IMG/VR virus record: IMGVR_UViG_3300021512_000003
Span: 1 to 64,000 of that record
Reading direction: 5' to 3' (one strand)
Source: a virus
DNA: 64,000 bases
Below are positions 1 to 7,217 of this stretch, in pieces. The number at the start of each line of letters is the position of its first letter. Position 1 is the stretch's first letter. The notes under the pieces are model-generated. The model was not told the origin of the DNA, searched no databases, and saw nothing but the letters and a program-made list of their open reading frames with translations. A program made the translations under genes and the position numbers.

Positions 1-75
1 CAAGAAAAATCAACTGCTGTAAGTAGTAATAATCTTTCACCTGTAAGCACCCCACCAATTAATATATAAACGAAC

Positions 76-127
76 ATAACAAGGCCATTAAATCCGACAG
101 CGTAGCTGCGGTTTATGGCTACGTTAT
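76..127 (+). repeat. attC-like site 1
   Basis: The site has the integron attC layout: ATAACAAGG at the left, a central imperfect inverted repeat around CGTAGCTGCG, and ACGTTAT at the right. The left (R'') and right (R') ends are complementary. It closes a cassette that lies outside the window and opens the cassette holding the next leftward gene. Confidence 0.75.
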
Positions 128-132
128 AACTC

Positions 133-786
133 TCAACTCAACACATCACCAGTGTCTGTGAACTTAGTCCCAACTCTCTTATGATAGTCCCTAAGGGCAG
201 CACCCTCGTCCAACTCTATCCCCAACTTCTTAGCTAGGTTTGAATTAAAGTCAGTAACATCTTTATTTAGAGGCACGTACTTATTCTTACTTACAGAGAG
301 TTTTGATAACTGACTATAACAATAAATCCAATCCTTCATGTACTGTCTGTACGCACACTTGAACTCATTCCACTTCTTATTCCTAAATGCGGAATCAGCA
401 GTAGCCTTCCTAAGCCCCATCCCCTCAATCAAAGTAATTACAGCACCAAAAGCCTGTTTTGTGCTTTCATTTAAGCACAAGTTACTTTTATTGTAGTAGT
501 CGTCTATATCTGTAATAGGAAACGGTTTGGGGTAGGTAAAGCTAATACCCTCGTTTGGCGTAGACCCGTCACAATACATGCTCCGCACATATAAGGCTTT
601 CTCAAAATTAGTAGTAAGTACATTCACACTTTCTCTGTGTCCCTCTTTTATCCGTGAGCACAACTCAAACAGCTTCTTCCTATACCAATATCTCATACAA
701 AACCCCCACACCAAACCCGTCACAGCAGTTATTCCAGCAACAATAACTCCTGCAAGGATCCGACTATCGTATCCGTTATTACCCAT
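133..786 (-). CDS. Cassette protein with N-terminal membrane anchor, unknown function
   Basis: 217 residues. A hydrophobic segment at about residues 13-31 is followed by a basic stretch (YWYRKK), so the protein is probably anchored in the inner membrane with a soluble C-terminal domain in the cytoplasm. I do not recognise the soluble part. The gene fills the cassette between attC sites 1 and 2 and runs against the attC orientation. Membrane anchoring in an attC cassette fits superinfection exclusion or defence, but that is only inference. Confidence 0.7.
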   Translation of the reverse strand: MGNNGYDSRILAGVIVAGITAVTGLVWGFCMRYWYRKKLFELCSRIKEGHRESVNVLTTNFEKALYVRSMYCDGSTPNEGISFTYPKPFPITDIDDYYNKSNLCLNESTKQAFGAVITLIEGMGLRKATADSAFRNKKWNEFKCAYRQYMKDWIYCYSQLSKLSVSKNKYVPLNKDVTDFNSNLAKKLGIELDEGAALRDYHKRVGTKFTDTGDVLS

Positions 787-830
787 TAGTCTGCCTTAAC
801 AGTTTTAGTTAGGCATATAATAGACCAATT

Positions 831-886
831 ATAACAAGTGCATCAACTCAGACGGCGCAGAGCGCCGCTGGTTATTCAGACGTTAT
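831..886 (+). repeat. attC-like site 2
   Basis: It starts ATAACAAGTGCATC, has a strong central stem GGCGC/GCGCC and ends CAGACGTTAT. It is close in sequence to the sites at 5233 and 5778, which suggests one attC subfamily. The following bases, ATAAATAATAACCAAG, recur after other recombination points (6085, 48906). Confidence 0.88.
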
Positions 887-898
887 AAATAATAACCA

Positions 899-915
899 AG
901 AACCTAGGAGGTTCT
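899..915 (+). promoter_or_regulatory. SD-burying palindromic leader, copy 1
   Basis: AGAACCT-AGG-AGGTTCT is a perfect 7-bp inverted repeat that contains the ribosome binding site AGGAGG, 8 nt before the ATG at 920. Folded in mRNA, it would hide the ribosome binding site. The same leader recurs before four other small genes in the arrays. Confidence 0.75.
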
Positions 916-919
916 AAGT

Positions 920-1093
920 ATGTCAACACAACAAGTGATACCTAAATGCCCAGCACAAAACTGCCAATCAACTGCTTTTGTAGTTGTACGTGATGAACAT
1001 TTAGTTGATATTTACGACAACACTATCCAGTTTGTTTGCTGCAAGGTATGTTCCACCATAGCGGGAGTTTTACCAACTCACGTGGAGCAGTAA
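920..1093 (+). CDS. Small zinc-ribbon-like cassette protein (module 1, plus gene)
   Basis: 57 residues. Cysteines form a C-x4-C pair near residues 10-15 and a CC-x2-C cluster near 40-44, as in a small zinc ribbon. The start is set by AGGAGG inside the palindromic leader. Its 3' end overlaps the convergent leftward gene by 71 nt. It resembles the product of the interrupted frame at 6539-6763 (same C-x4-C-x-S-x-A start and F-x-C-x2-C end). Function unknown. Confidence 0.62.
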   Translation: MSTQQVIPKCPAQNCQSTAFVVVRDEHLVDIYDNTIQFVCCKVCSTIAGVLPTHVEQ

Positions 1094-1268
1094 CGCCCTC
1101 CAGTAAACTAGCAAGTGGTAACTTTGCAACCCAAACTTGTGCAGTCTCTGCATAAGTTTGCCCCTTACTGGCAACATAGTTTGCTGCCTCATCAGGGCAA
1201 GAGAATATAGCCTCTGGGTTGCAAAGTACTTTTGTGCGCGGCACAACACCGTAGTATGTCTTATTCAT
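1023..1268 (-). CDS. Small cassette protein, AIF-C family (module 1, minus gene)
   Basis: 81 residues with the AUG behind AGAGGAAAG. The segment NPEAIFSCPDEAANYV aligns by eye with YPKAIFKCYPSAVDYA of the leftward gene at 6250-6477. So the minus-strand partners of two separate modules are related, which supports real coding. It converges on and overlaps the zinc-ribbon gene. Its leader shares CTTGTTAGAAATAATTTTAG with the minus genes at 7444 and 49107. Confidence 0.62.
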   Translation of the reverse strand: MNKTYYGVVPRTKVLCNPEAIFSCPDEAANYVASKGQTYAETAQVWVAKLPLASLLEGVTAPRELVKLPLWWNIPCSKQTG

Positions 1269-1293
1269 AATTTCTTTCCTCTAAAATTATTTC

Positions 1294-1348
1294 TAACAAG
1301 AAGTTTAATTGTGACGCAGACAAGCTGCGCACATTAGCCTTACGTTAG
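1294..1348 (+). repeat. attC-like site 3
   Basis: It runs from TAACAAGAAGTTTAATTG through stem GACGCAGACAAGCTGCGC to CCTTACGTTA. It differs from the site at 7733-7788 by a single base, pointing to duplication or repeated capture of the same cassette type. It is the last site before the phage nrdJ gene. Confidence 0.85.
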
Positions 1349-1397
1349 TGGGGATTACTCCCTCTCAGTGTGTCCCCACTAACCATAGTAACACAAC

Positions 1398-4300
1398 CTA
1401 CCCTAGATTACCATAATAACCTTCTTTAATTGCATCATAAAGGTTTGCTGCTGTGTGTATTTCACCATCATATTCTACCACAGTGTCTCCAGTAATGCTA
1501 TGGTTATTTCCATCTTCTGTCTTAAACTCATACAACGTCTTTTTTAAATCTTCATCTTTCACCAACACTCCTTGGAATACTTCTGGGTTAAATCTAAAGC
1601 ATGTGACCCCCTTCAAGCCAGCATCATAAGCTTTAAGGAACACATCTCTAAACTCATCAAAAGGGGCTTCTGTAGGTATTTGTATTGTTTTCGATATTGA
1701 TGAATCTATCCATGTTTGTGCAGCAGCTTGCATAGCTATATGTTGCTCTGGAGTAATATCTGTAGCGTCTTGAAAGACCACCTCTTCTTCCTTACCTAGA
1801 GACCTTGCCACAAGAAGCTCATAACTACAAACTTCAACGGCCTCTTTAGACTTCTTCCCTTGTACAATCACATTCCTTGTGTATTTGTGTGCGAAAGATT
1901 GCTCTATTCCCGCTGAACAGTTATTCCCAACACTAAGAGATAGAGTTCCAGTCGGGGCCACACTATTCGCGTGAGTGAACCTACACCCATACTTCTTCAA
2001 ATCTTCACCTAGAGAACCACCCTCTGCCTCGTCTGCTTTTATAACCCTCTGCATGAAAACACCCTTACACCACAGAGACAGGTTATCACTCTCAGCCAAT
2101 AAAGGGGCCATACCCTTCGCCTTAGCGAGTTTTACGCCTTCCCTATAGCTACCCAGTGCTAACACCTTAGTAACCTCTCCTGTGAAGGATATGGCCTCCT
2201 CAGAGCCATAGTTTATACCTAGTAGAGAGAGACAAGAGCCTAAGCCTAGATACCCCATACCATGTCTACGCTTAGATAATATCTCTGCTCTTTGTTCTTC
2301 TAGTGGAAGGCCATTAAGTTCTACCACATTATCTAGCATACGAGTAAAGATGGCTATTACTTTGTTGTATGTGTCCCAGTCAAAAGAAGCTTCTTCAGTG
2401 AAGGGGTTTAGTACAAACTTAGTCAGATTTATTGATCCAAGTAGGCAGCTCCCGTGTGGGGGGAGAATTTGTTCACCACAGTTATGTGCATGTAGTCCAT
2501 TTGCATCAAAGGTGTTTATTCCTGTTATCTGAACATCATACACAGCCTCAACACCCTCTTCTGTAACCTCTTCTACTCTGGCAAAGAAACATTCACGATT
2601 TAGTTTACGTTTATAGCTTGCCAGAGCTTGCTGTAGGCGTGTGGCTTTTCTTGTATCTATAAAACCAACCTTGTCCTTGAACTGTGTTAAATTTTCACCA
2701 CTAACAACTAGCTCGTGATTTGCTTTAGTCTTATACTCACTTACTCCACCTCTTCCGTTAGGTAACATCCTTGTACCTGCTGGACGGCGATTTTTATAGA
2801 TAGTTGATACAATGCCTAGACGTAATAACATACGTTGCACCGCTTCAAGCCTAGGTAAGTCCGATTGAGATAGACGCACACTTACGCCTTTTTCCTGTGT
2901 ACCTTGTACAGAGCCATCAGTGTCAAAAAAGCCTCGTAAAAAACCCTTATAGAATTCACTAGAGGCTTTTTCAATCTTAGGAGAGATAACTTTATCTCCA
3001 GCTTGCATACCAACTTCCCGCGCAAGTTTATAAATAGCTGAAAGACTTAAGCGATATTCATTACGTCCTGTAACCTCTGACCAACCTTTAAAGTCACTCC
3101 TGTGAGGCAGTGTCTTTGCTGCTCTCAACGCTTCAACCATCACAGCATTAACACCATCATTAGCTGTTGCAACTTGCTTCCACACAGAGAGAACAGCTGC
3201 ATCCTGCTTCAAAGTCCCGTCTCCTATCAGCAGGCCTAGTAAATAACCTTGTTCTTCAGTGTACTCACCTTGCCATTGTTCCTGCTCTTTGTGCTTATTA
3301 AGTAAAACACAATCACCAACTTTCAGATTAGAGGCCTCACACCACTCTGTTTCAGTGTCATAACGACTAGAACCCACCCTACGCCTGACACGATGGTTTG
3401 GTGTCAGGCGTAACTTATAACCTTCTTTTGTCTGTAAGTTTACAACAGCTTTTGTTGTAGTCTTAAAGAAACCTTCTTTTCCTGAAGCATAAGATACCCC
3501 ATCAACTTGTGCAATAAAAGGTTTACCAATTAAATCACTAACTTGTCTAGCTCCTTTATTTGTTTGCACCCAAGTATCTGCTGTCACACATGGATTACAC
3601 GCCCGAAGCCTTTCGCAGAAGTAATTGTTGTTCTCTCTGTTGGCTTTATCTATAAGAAGGAACCCAGGTTCTGCATAATCATATGCAGTACGCATTAATG
3701 TTTCCCAAATGTCTTTTGCTCTCACAGTCTTATAAACCTTGCAGAGGATCTTGTTATCCTTTACTGTATAACCTGCTTCCCCACAATAGGTTTCCTCCCA
3801 GAACATATCTTTCCATACAAACTCTAAACTCTTGTCGCCCTTCTCTGCTTTAGATGCAGGGAAGAACAGCTTCCAATCTTTATCCTCTTTCACTGCCTCA
3901 ATGAAGTCATCTGTAATCAAGACAGAGAGGTTGAATTGTCTAAACCTTCCAGTCTCTTTCTTAGCAGTAATGAATGCTTCGACATCAGGATGCCATATTG
4001 CAAATGTCGCAATCTGCGCACCACGTCTTCCCCCAGCAGAGCTGATAGTGAAGCACATCTTATCAAAGATGTCCATAAAAGGTAGGGGGCCTGTTGTGTA
4101 AGCACCTACTCCAGAGACTAAAGCACCACTTGGCCTAATCGTAGACATCTCATAGCCAATGCCTGCTCCAGAAGAGAGTGTTATAGCGGCTTGACTGTTT
4201 GATTGCATGATTCCTTCCACAGAATCTTCCACGATTTTTCCAGTAGTACAATTTACCAAGCTTGCAGAAGGCTTATACTCCTCTGCTCCAGCGTTCGCTA

Positions 4301-4517
4301 GTATCCTTCCCGCTGGTGTAGCCCCGCTCTTTAAAGCCCAGAGAAATTCTTTGTACCAGTGAGCAGAATCTTCTTCACAAGCAGAGAGACTTTTTGCTAC
4401 TCTTTTGAAAGAGTCTTCAACAGTTTTATCAACCTCTCCTCCTTCATTGTCATACAGTTTATATTTCTGCTCCCAGATGTTTTGAGATGTAGGCTGAAGT
4501 TCAATATTAGTTCCCAT
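1398..4517 (-). CDS. nrdJ: Adenosylcobalamin-dependent (class II) ribonucleotide reductase with intein
   Basis: 1039 residues, or 669 after intein removal. It reduces ribonucleotides to deoxyribonucleotides for phage DNA synthesis. Visible marks are the LVNCTTG motif near residue 90, the catalytic loop NP-C-GEQ with a second cysteine 11 residues on (CGEQILPPHGSC), and PTGTLSLSVGNNCSAGIEQ towards the C-terminus. These fit the C119/C408/C419 set known from the Lactobacillus enzyme. An intein splits the protein exactly before the catalytic cysteine. The last 45 residues contain no cysteine, so the usual C-terminal shuttle pair is not evident. The start follows AAAGGAG. The gene stands between two cassette arrays. 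Confidence 0.93.
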   Translation of the reverse strand: MGTNIELQPTSQNIWEQKYKLYDNEGGEVDKTVEDSFKRVAKSLSACEEDSAHWYKEFLWALKSGATPAGRILANAGAEEYKPSASLVNCTTGKIVEDSVEGIMQSNSQAAITLSSGAGIGYEMSTIRPSGALVSGVGAYTTGPLPFMDIFDKMCFTISSAGGRRGAQIATFAIWHPDVEAFITAKKETGRFRQFNLSVLITDDFIEAVKEDKDWKLFFPASKAEKGDKSLEFVWKDMFWEETYCGEAGYTVKDNKILCKVYKTVRAKDIWETLMRTAYDYAEPGFLLIDKANRENNNYFCERLRACNPCVTADTWVQTNKGARQVSDLIGKPFIAQVDGVSYASGKEGFFKTTTKAVVNLQTKEGYKLRLTPNHRVRRRVGSSRYDTETEWCEASNLKVGDCVLLNKHKEQEQWQGEYTEEQGYLLGLLIGDGTLKQDAAVLSVWKQVATANDGVNAVMVEALRAAKTLPHRSDFKGWSEVTGRNEYRLSLSAIYKLAREVGMQAGDKVISPKIEKASSEFYKGFLRGFFDTDGSVQGTQEKGVSVRLSQSDLPRLEAVQRMLLRLGIVSTIYKNRRPAGTRMLPNGRGGVSEYKTKANHELVVSGENLTQFKDKVGFIDTRKATRLQQALASYKRKLNRECFFARVEEVTEEGVEAVYDVQITGINTFDANGLHAHNCGEQILPPHGSCLLGSINLTKFVLNPFTEEASFDWDTYNKVIAIFTRMLDNVVELNGLPLEEQRAEILSKRRHGMGYLGLGSCLSLLGINYGSEEAISFTGEVTKVLALGSYREGVKLAKAKGMAPLLAESDNLSLWCKGVFMQRVIKADEAEGGSLGEDLKKYGCRFTHANSVAPTGTLSLSVGNNCSAGIEQSFAHKYTRNVIVQGKKSKEAVEVCSYELLVARSLGKEEEVVFQDATDITPEQHIAMQAAAQTWIDSSISKTIQIPTEAPFDEFRDVFLKAYDAGLKGVTCFRFNPEVFQGVLVKDEDLKKTLYEFKTEDGNNHSITGDTVVEYDGEIHTAANLYDAIKEGYYGNLG
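2481..3590 (-). mobile_element. Intein with LAGLIDADG homing endonuclease in NrdJ
   Basis: 370 residues, host residues 310-679. It begins with Cys1 (CVTADTWVQTNKG), has block B-like TPNHRVR, two LAGLIDADG-type helices (YLLGLLIGDGTL and FLRGFFDTDGSV) and ends GLHAHN followed by the catalytic Cys of NrdJ as the +1 residue. All residues needed for splicing (C1, block B TxxH, terminal HN, +1 C) are present, so it is probably active. Confidence 0.93.
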
Positions 4518-4531
4518 AGTACTCCTTTAGT

Positions 4532-4825
4532 TTACGCGACACCAAAAGACGGTAGCGCCTTTCTTAGATTGTTCGTGATTGTCGTAATGCTCTGGACACC
4601 TTGATATTTGCCGTTGCAATATACGCAGTAGTTGTCAATCCTGTCGCCCTCCGAGCATTCAAAAATGGCCGTCTCTCCTGTACCGATGCGCTCAACTGTT
4701 ATTCTCAGAGATGTGTCAACTTTCCCAGATTCTAGTGCAGCCGTTTCCATTCTCAGCATCGCTTTTTTGATGTTGGCACGTTGAGACCAGATCTTCTTCC
4801 TTTTTGCTGTTACCCTATAAGCCAT
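4532..4825 (-). CDS. Hypothetical phage protein upstream of nrdJ
   Basis: 97 residues with a basic N-terminus (MAYRVTAKRKKIW) and one C-x2-C (NYCVYC). It lies 14 nt upstream of nrdJ and is probably co-transcribed with it. Its ATG touches the left end of the 49-bp attI-like element, whose minus strand supplies its ribosome binding site (GGAG, 8 nt before ATG). Family not recognised. Confidence 0.65.
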   Translation of the reverse strand: MAYRVTAKRKKIWSQRANIKKAMLRMETAALESGKVDTSLRITVERIGTGETAIFECSEGDRIDNYCVYCNGKYQGVQSITTITNNLRKALPSFGVA

Positions 4826-4873
4826 TGATTTTACTCCTACGACCTTGCGTAGTCTGTATAGTCCAGTGTTATA
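4825..4873 (+). repeat. attI-like array-start element, copy A
   Basis: This 49-bp element is identical to 57325-57373 and matches 48857-48905 at 41 of 49 positions without gaps. It has a small stem CTACG-ACCTTG-CGTAG and ends CAGTGTTATA. Sequence after GTTATA differs in each copy, and each copy is followed by attC cassettes. That is the behaviour of a primary cassette insertion site. On the minus strand it may also carry the leader or promoter of the leftward gene. Confidence 0.72.
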
Positions 4874-4909
4874 TTCTTAAGTCTTGTAAGTATTTGAGGT
4901 ATTCATCTA

Positions 4910-5236
4910 ATGATAAAAACAGACGACTCTATGAACACCTACAAGGAAAATTTATCAAAGGCTTTTGATACTAATTTACCTGAAGCAGATAAAACAGAAC
5001 TCTTAACCTACTTTCTAAATTTTAAGTCTCAAACTATCAACCATGTCAACGGCTGTCCCCCTAAAGCACAAGAAGCTGTAAATCTTCTTCAAACTTCACT
5101 AAATAAAGCCAATAAGAGCAGCGATAAACAAAGTCACTGGTATCAAAAACCAATAGGTATTATCTTCCTTAGTGTTGTTGGTATCACTTTGGCTTGGCTC
5201 TTGAGACATCTGCTAACCCCTTACATACAAATATAA
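4910..5236 (+). CDS. Cassette protein with C-terminal membrane anchor
   Basis: 108 residues: a soluble helical N-terminal part and one hydrophobic segment at about residues 83-101 near the end. It is in the canonical cassette orientation, and its stop codon TAA is part of the following attC (ATAACAAG), as in many Vibrio cassettes. It is the first cassette after attI-like copy A. Function not recognised. Confidence 0.75.
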   Translation: MIKTDDSMNTYKENLSKAFDTNLPEADKTELLTYFLNFKSQTINHVNGCPPKAQEAVNLLQTSLNKANKSSDKQSHWYQKPIGIIFLSVVGITLAWLLRHLLTPYIQI

Positions 5237-5288
5237 CAAGTGCATCAACTCAGACGGCGCTATGCGCCGCAGGTTATGCAGGCGTTAG
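5233..5288 (+). repeat. attC-like site 4
   Basis: TATAACAAGTGCATCAACTC opens the site, GGCGC-TAT-GCGCC is the central stem, and GCAGGCGTTAGG closes it. It is of the same subfamily as the sites at 831 and 5778. The stop of the upstream gene is embedded in it. Confidence 0.9.
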
Positions 5289-5317
5289 GTGCCTCAATAC
5301 TAGAGTAAGGAAACACT

Positions 5318-5755
5318 GTGGACGCTTTTGCACTAGATATACTTAGAGAATTAAAAAACATAAGCACACCCTACGTTAATATAAATAACGTAACCTCTAA
5401 CTACGACATCCGTAGTAAGTATTTTATATCCTCTTATTTGCGACTAGAGTCTGAAGATTTAATTGCATCTGCAAATACACCTGATTGCGGTTTAGAGGTA
5501 GGGGCAGATGGAATACCTTCATGGTCTGTCGTTGATGTATATGTCACCGAGAAAGGTGACTTACTTCTCCATCCTCCAAAAACACCAATAAGTAAGGTGG
5601 TATTAAAAATTACCGAACACCCTGTTGTGGCAGCACTCATTGTTGCGGGTATTTTGGGCTTAGTTGCTTCTGTACCCACTTTTCTTGGTAGCGACCAGCA
5701 GTCAGGCCAACAACAAAAACTATCCCAACCCAAAACCAATGTATCTCAACCATAA
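5318..5755 (+). CDS. Cassette protein, wHTH-like N-terminus and membrane segment
   Basis: 145 residues from a GTG behind AAGGAAAC. Residues 1-90 look like a small winged-helix-type fold (ALDILRELKN..., then a beta-rich VYVTEKGDLLL). A membrane segment follows at about 104-125, then a Gln/Ser-rich tail. Canonical cassette orientation, between sites 4 and 5. A membrane-tethered sensor or effector is possible but unproven. Confidence 0.72.
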   Translation: MDAFALDILRELKNISTPYVNINNVTSNYDIRSKYFISSYLRLESEDLIASANTPDCGLEVGADGIPSWSVVDVYVTEKGDLLLHPPKTPISKVVLKITEHPVVAALIVAGILGLVASVPTFLGSDQQSGQQQKLSQPKTNVSQP

Positions 5756-5777
5756 ATCCTCCTGTCTGAACTTGCAC

Positions 5778-5833
5778 CTAACAATTGCATTAACTCAGAC
5801 GGCGCAGAGCGCCGCTGGTTATGCAGGCGTTAT
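5778..5833 (+). repeat. attC-like site 5
   Basis: CCTAACAATTGCATTAACTC at the left, stem GGCGC-AGA-GCGCC and GCAGGCGTTAT at the right. The ends resemble the classical aadA-type attC (CTAACAA ... GCGTTA), which fixes the plus orientation of the whole set. Confidence 0.92.
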
Positions 5834-5837
5834 ATTG

Positions 5838-6005
5838 CTACGCGAGATCTTTACTTTTTACGTTTCCACAAATTTCGCACTGCAGATGATATTCAATATA
5901 TTCGTTACCGTCTGAAGATTGTATAGTTACCTTGTTAATTATTATCCACTTGTGCTCATGATCTGAAAAATTCCCAACAACTATCCTATATAGCCAACCA
6001 ATCAT
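5838..6005 (-). CDS. Small cassette protein with C-x2-C, unknown
   Basis: 55 residues. I chose the ATG at 6005 because CGGAG lies 8 nt upstream; the in-frame ATG at 6038 would sit inside the attC arm. The N-terminus is hydrophobic (MIGWLYRIVVG) and the C-terminus has LQCEICGN. It is reversed relative to the attC sites. No family recognised. Confidence 0.55.
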   Translation of the reverse strand: MIGWLYRIVVGNFSDHEHKWIIINKVTIQSSDGNEYIEYHLQCEICGNVKSKDLA

Positions 6006-6031
6006 GGTATGCACTCCGTAGTTACTGCAAT

Positions 6032-6084
6032 CTAACAATTAATTCCAGCGGACGCGCTGGGCGCGCAGCTGAATCCGGTGTTAT
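6032..6084 (+). repeat. attC-like site 6
   Basis: TCTAACAATTAATTCCAGC at the left, GC-rich stem GGACGCGCTGGGCGCGC in the middle, and GAATCCGGTGTTAT at the right. It is followed by ATAAATAATAACC, the same cassette start as after sites 2 and copy C. Confidence 0.88.
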
Positions 6085-6128
6085 AAATAATAACCAAACC
6101 AACCAATGCACCAATTAAGGAGTTAAAA

Positions 6129-6317
6129 ATGGAAGGCGTTCAATCTCAGATAGGATATTATCCTAAGTGTCCTCATTGTCTTGAGGCTAATGGGTTCAAT
6201 ACTACACTAGACCCTCATACAGTTGGTGCTAGTGGAATGTACGAATTAGTTAGTTGTAAGTCATGCCAGACACTGATTCACATTTCTTGTCCCCCAAATC
6301 AGATCGTTTCAAACTAA
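6129..6317 (+). CDS. Small zinc-ribbon-like cassette protein (module 2, plus gene)
   Basis: 62 residues with CPHC near residue 14 and CKSC near residue 45, a typical two-knuckle zinc ribbon. The start follows AAGGAG; here the leader is open, without the palindrome of the other modules. The 3' end overlaps the convergent leftward gene by 68 nt. Function unknown. Confidence 0.65.
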   Translation: MEGVQSQIGYYPKCPHCLEANGFNTTLDPHTVGASGMYELVSCKSCQTLIHISCPPNQIVSN

Positions 6318-6477
6318 AGTAGTCTGTAGGCACTTCTTGTATTTCATACAATGTATGAGAAGTGCCTTTCTTGTTTCTCTGCGCATAATCTACAGCACTC
6401 GGATAACACTTAAAGATAGCTTTAGGGTATAACTTTAAGTGCTCTACATCTGGGTAAACTAAAGTAATTGTAGCCAT
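6250..6477 (-). CDS. Small cassette protein, AIF-C family (module 2, minus gene)
   Basis: 75 residues from the ATG at 6477, which has AGAAGG 9 nt upstream; the ATG at 6486 would be too close. It carries YPKAIFKCYPSAVDYA, related to the minus gene of module 1. It converges on the zinc-ribbon gene. Unknown function. Confidence 0.6.
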   Translation of the reverse strand: MATITLVYPDVEHLKLYPKAIFKCYPSAVDYAQRNKKGTSHTLYEIQEVPTDYFSLKRSDLGDKKCESVSGMTYN

Positions 6478-6520
6478 TTTATACATCCTTCTAATTTAAA
6501 ATTATTATAAACAGTAACCA

Positions 6521-6537
6521 AGAACCTAGGAGGTTCT
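6521..6537 (+). promoter_or_regulatory. SD-burying palindromic leader, copy 2
   Basis: AGAACCT-AGG-AGGTTCT is identical to copy 1. It lies 1 nt before the ATG at 6539, with AGGAGG 5 nt from the start. No attC separates it from the preceding minus gene. Confidence 0.72.
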
Positions 6538-6538
6538 C

Positions 6539-6763
6539 ATGTCCTCAGTAAATCTAGTCAGTAACCACTAGGATAAAGGCTTCTGCCTAACAGAAGGTTG
6601 TAAGAGTGGCGCACTGACTATATACAACTCAAACGGTCTGCGGCTCCACTTTAAATGCCCCGTCTGTAAAATCGACAAGGAACTTAGTCCCACTGAGAGT
6701 AAAGAGCAAATCGAGATGATTGCTTATGAACTCGCTGCCAGTCTTACCACAACAAGTGAGTAA
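6539..6763 (+). pseudogene. Zinc-ribbon cassette gene with in-frame amber codon (module 3, plus gene)
   Basis: The frame starts at an ATG behind the palindromic leader, meets TAG at 6569-6571 (codon 11), then stays open for 63 codons in the same frame to TAA. The part after TAG has C-x4-C and KCPVC, like the module 1 zinc ribbon. Several clear genes in the window end in TAG, so general amber recoding is unlikely. This is either a nonsense mutation or local readthrough. Confidence 0.55.
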
Positions 6764-6829
6764 ACTGCTGTTTAGGAACTGCTCAAGCACCTGGGCAGTT
6801 TTCTCCTGTGCCGTATCTTCTATACACAT
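6629..6829 (-). CDS. Possible convergent partner of module 3
   Basis: 66 residues. It overlaps the interrupted plus frame by 135 nt, more than in other modules. AAGGG lies about 8 nt before the ATG. The position matches the module pattern, but the sequence is not related to other minus partners, so coding is uncertain. Confidence 0.35.
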   Translation of the reverse strand: MCIEDTAQEKTAQVLEQFLNSSLLTCCGKTGSEFISNHLDLLFTLSGTKFLVDFTDGAFKVEPQTV

Positions 6830-6870
6830 AAAACTATTCCCTTATAATATACGATTAACCTTAATAACTA

Positions 6871-6887
6871 AGAACCGAGGAGGTTCT
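6871..6887 (+). promoter_or_regulatory. SD-burying palindromic leader, copy 3
   Basis: AGAACC-GAGGA-GGTTCT is one base changed from copies 1 and 2. The stem shortens to 6 bp but remains symmetric, with the ribosome binding site still inside the hairpin. The gene start is at 6892. Confidence 0.68.
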
Positions 6888-6891
6888 AAAT

Positions 6892-7068
6892 ATGTCACCT
6901 AACCAACTATTTGCAGAAGGTATTAGCAAACTATCTTCCATCCAGACAGCAGCAGAAACTACTGAGTACGAGAAGAATCTAGCAGAAGGGTTAATTCGTA
7001 CTCTTTCATCTTTGCACTCTGAAATCCTTTCTTTGAAAGAGCAAGTTCAAACTCTGCAAGACAAATAA
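6892..7068 (+). CDS. Small coiled-coil-like cassette protein (module 4, plus gene)
   Basis: 58 residues, almost wholly helical. The C-terminal half (LHSEILSLKEQVQTLQDK) has heptad spacing of Leu/Ile/Val. The start follows palindromic leader copy 3. It overlaps the convergent leftward gene by 110 nt. No cysteines, so not a zinc ribbon as in modules 1-3. Confidence 0.6.
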   Translation: MSPNQLFAEGISKLSSIQTAAETTEYEKNLAEGLIRTLSSLHSEILSLKEQVQTLQDK

Positions 7069-7153
7069 TTTGTCCATAAAGCCGAGTTTTTAGGTCAGAG
7101 CTTAGATGTATGTCTATAATTTGGAGTTTTTCAAAAAGTTCGTTTATTAGCAT
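6959..7153 (-). CDS. Small cassette protein (module 4, minus gene)
   Basis: 64 residues, Leu-rich and helical, starting MLINELFEKLQIIDIH. GGAGAGAAGTAC lies just upstream of the ATG. It overlaps the plus gene by 110 nt. The long overlap with a coiled-coil gene lowers certainty that both strands code. Confidence 0.45.
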   Translation of the reverse strand: MLINELFEKLQIIDIHLSSDLKTRLYGQIICLAEFELALSKKGFQSAKMKEYELTLLLDSSRTQ

Positions 7154-7196
7154 GTACTTCTCTCCGTTTACATTGAAATACTAACTTAGAAAACCA

Positions 7197-7213
7197 AGAA
7201 CCTAGGAGGTTCT
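7197..7213 (+). promoter_or_regulatory. SD-burying palindromic leader, copy 4
   Basis: AGAACCT-AGG-AGGTTCT, identical to copy 1. The ATG of the next gene follows at 7218, 8 nt after AGGAGG. Confidence 0.73.
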
Positions 7214-7217
7214 AAAC

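Noticed and set aside
578-799. Rightward frame of 73 codons opposite the first cassette gene
   Set aside because: It is antisense to the 217-residue gene, which has better composition and fills the cassette; no good ribosome binding site.
1137-1337. Rightward frame running into attC site 3
   Set aside because: It crosses the attC structure and is opposite a better supported minus gene.
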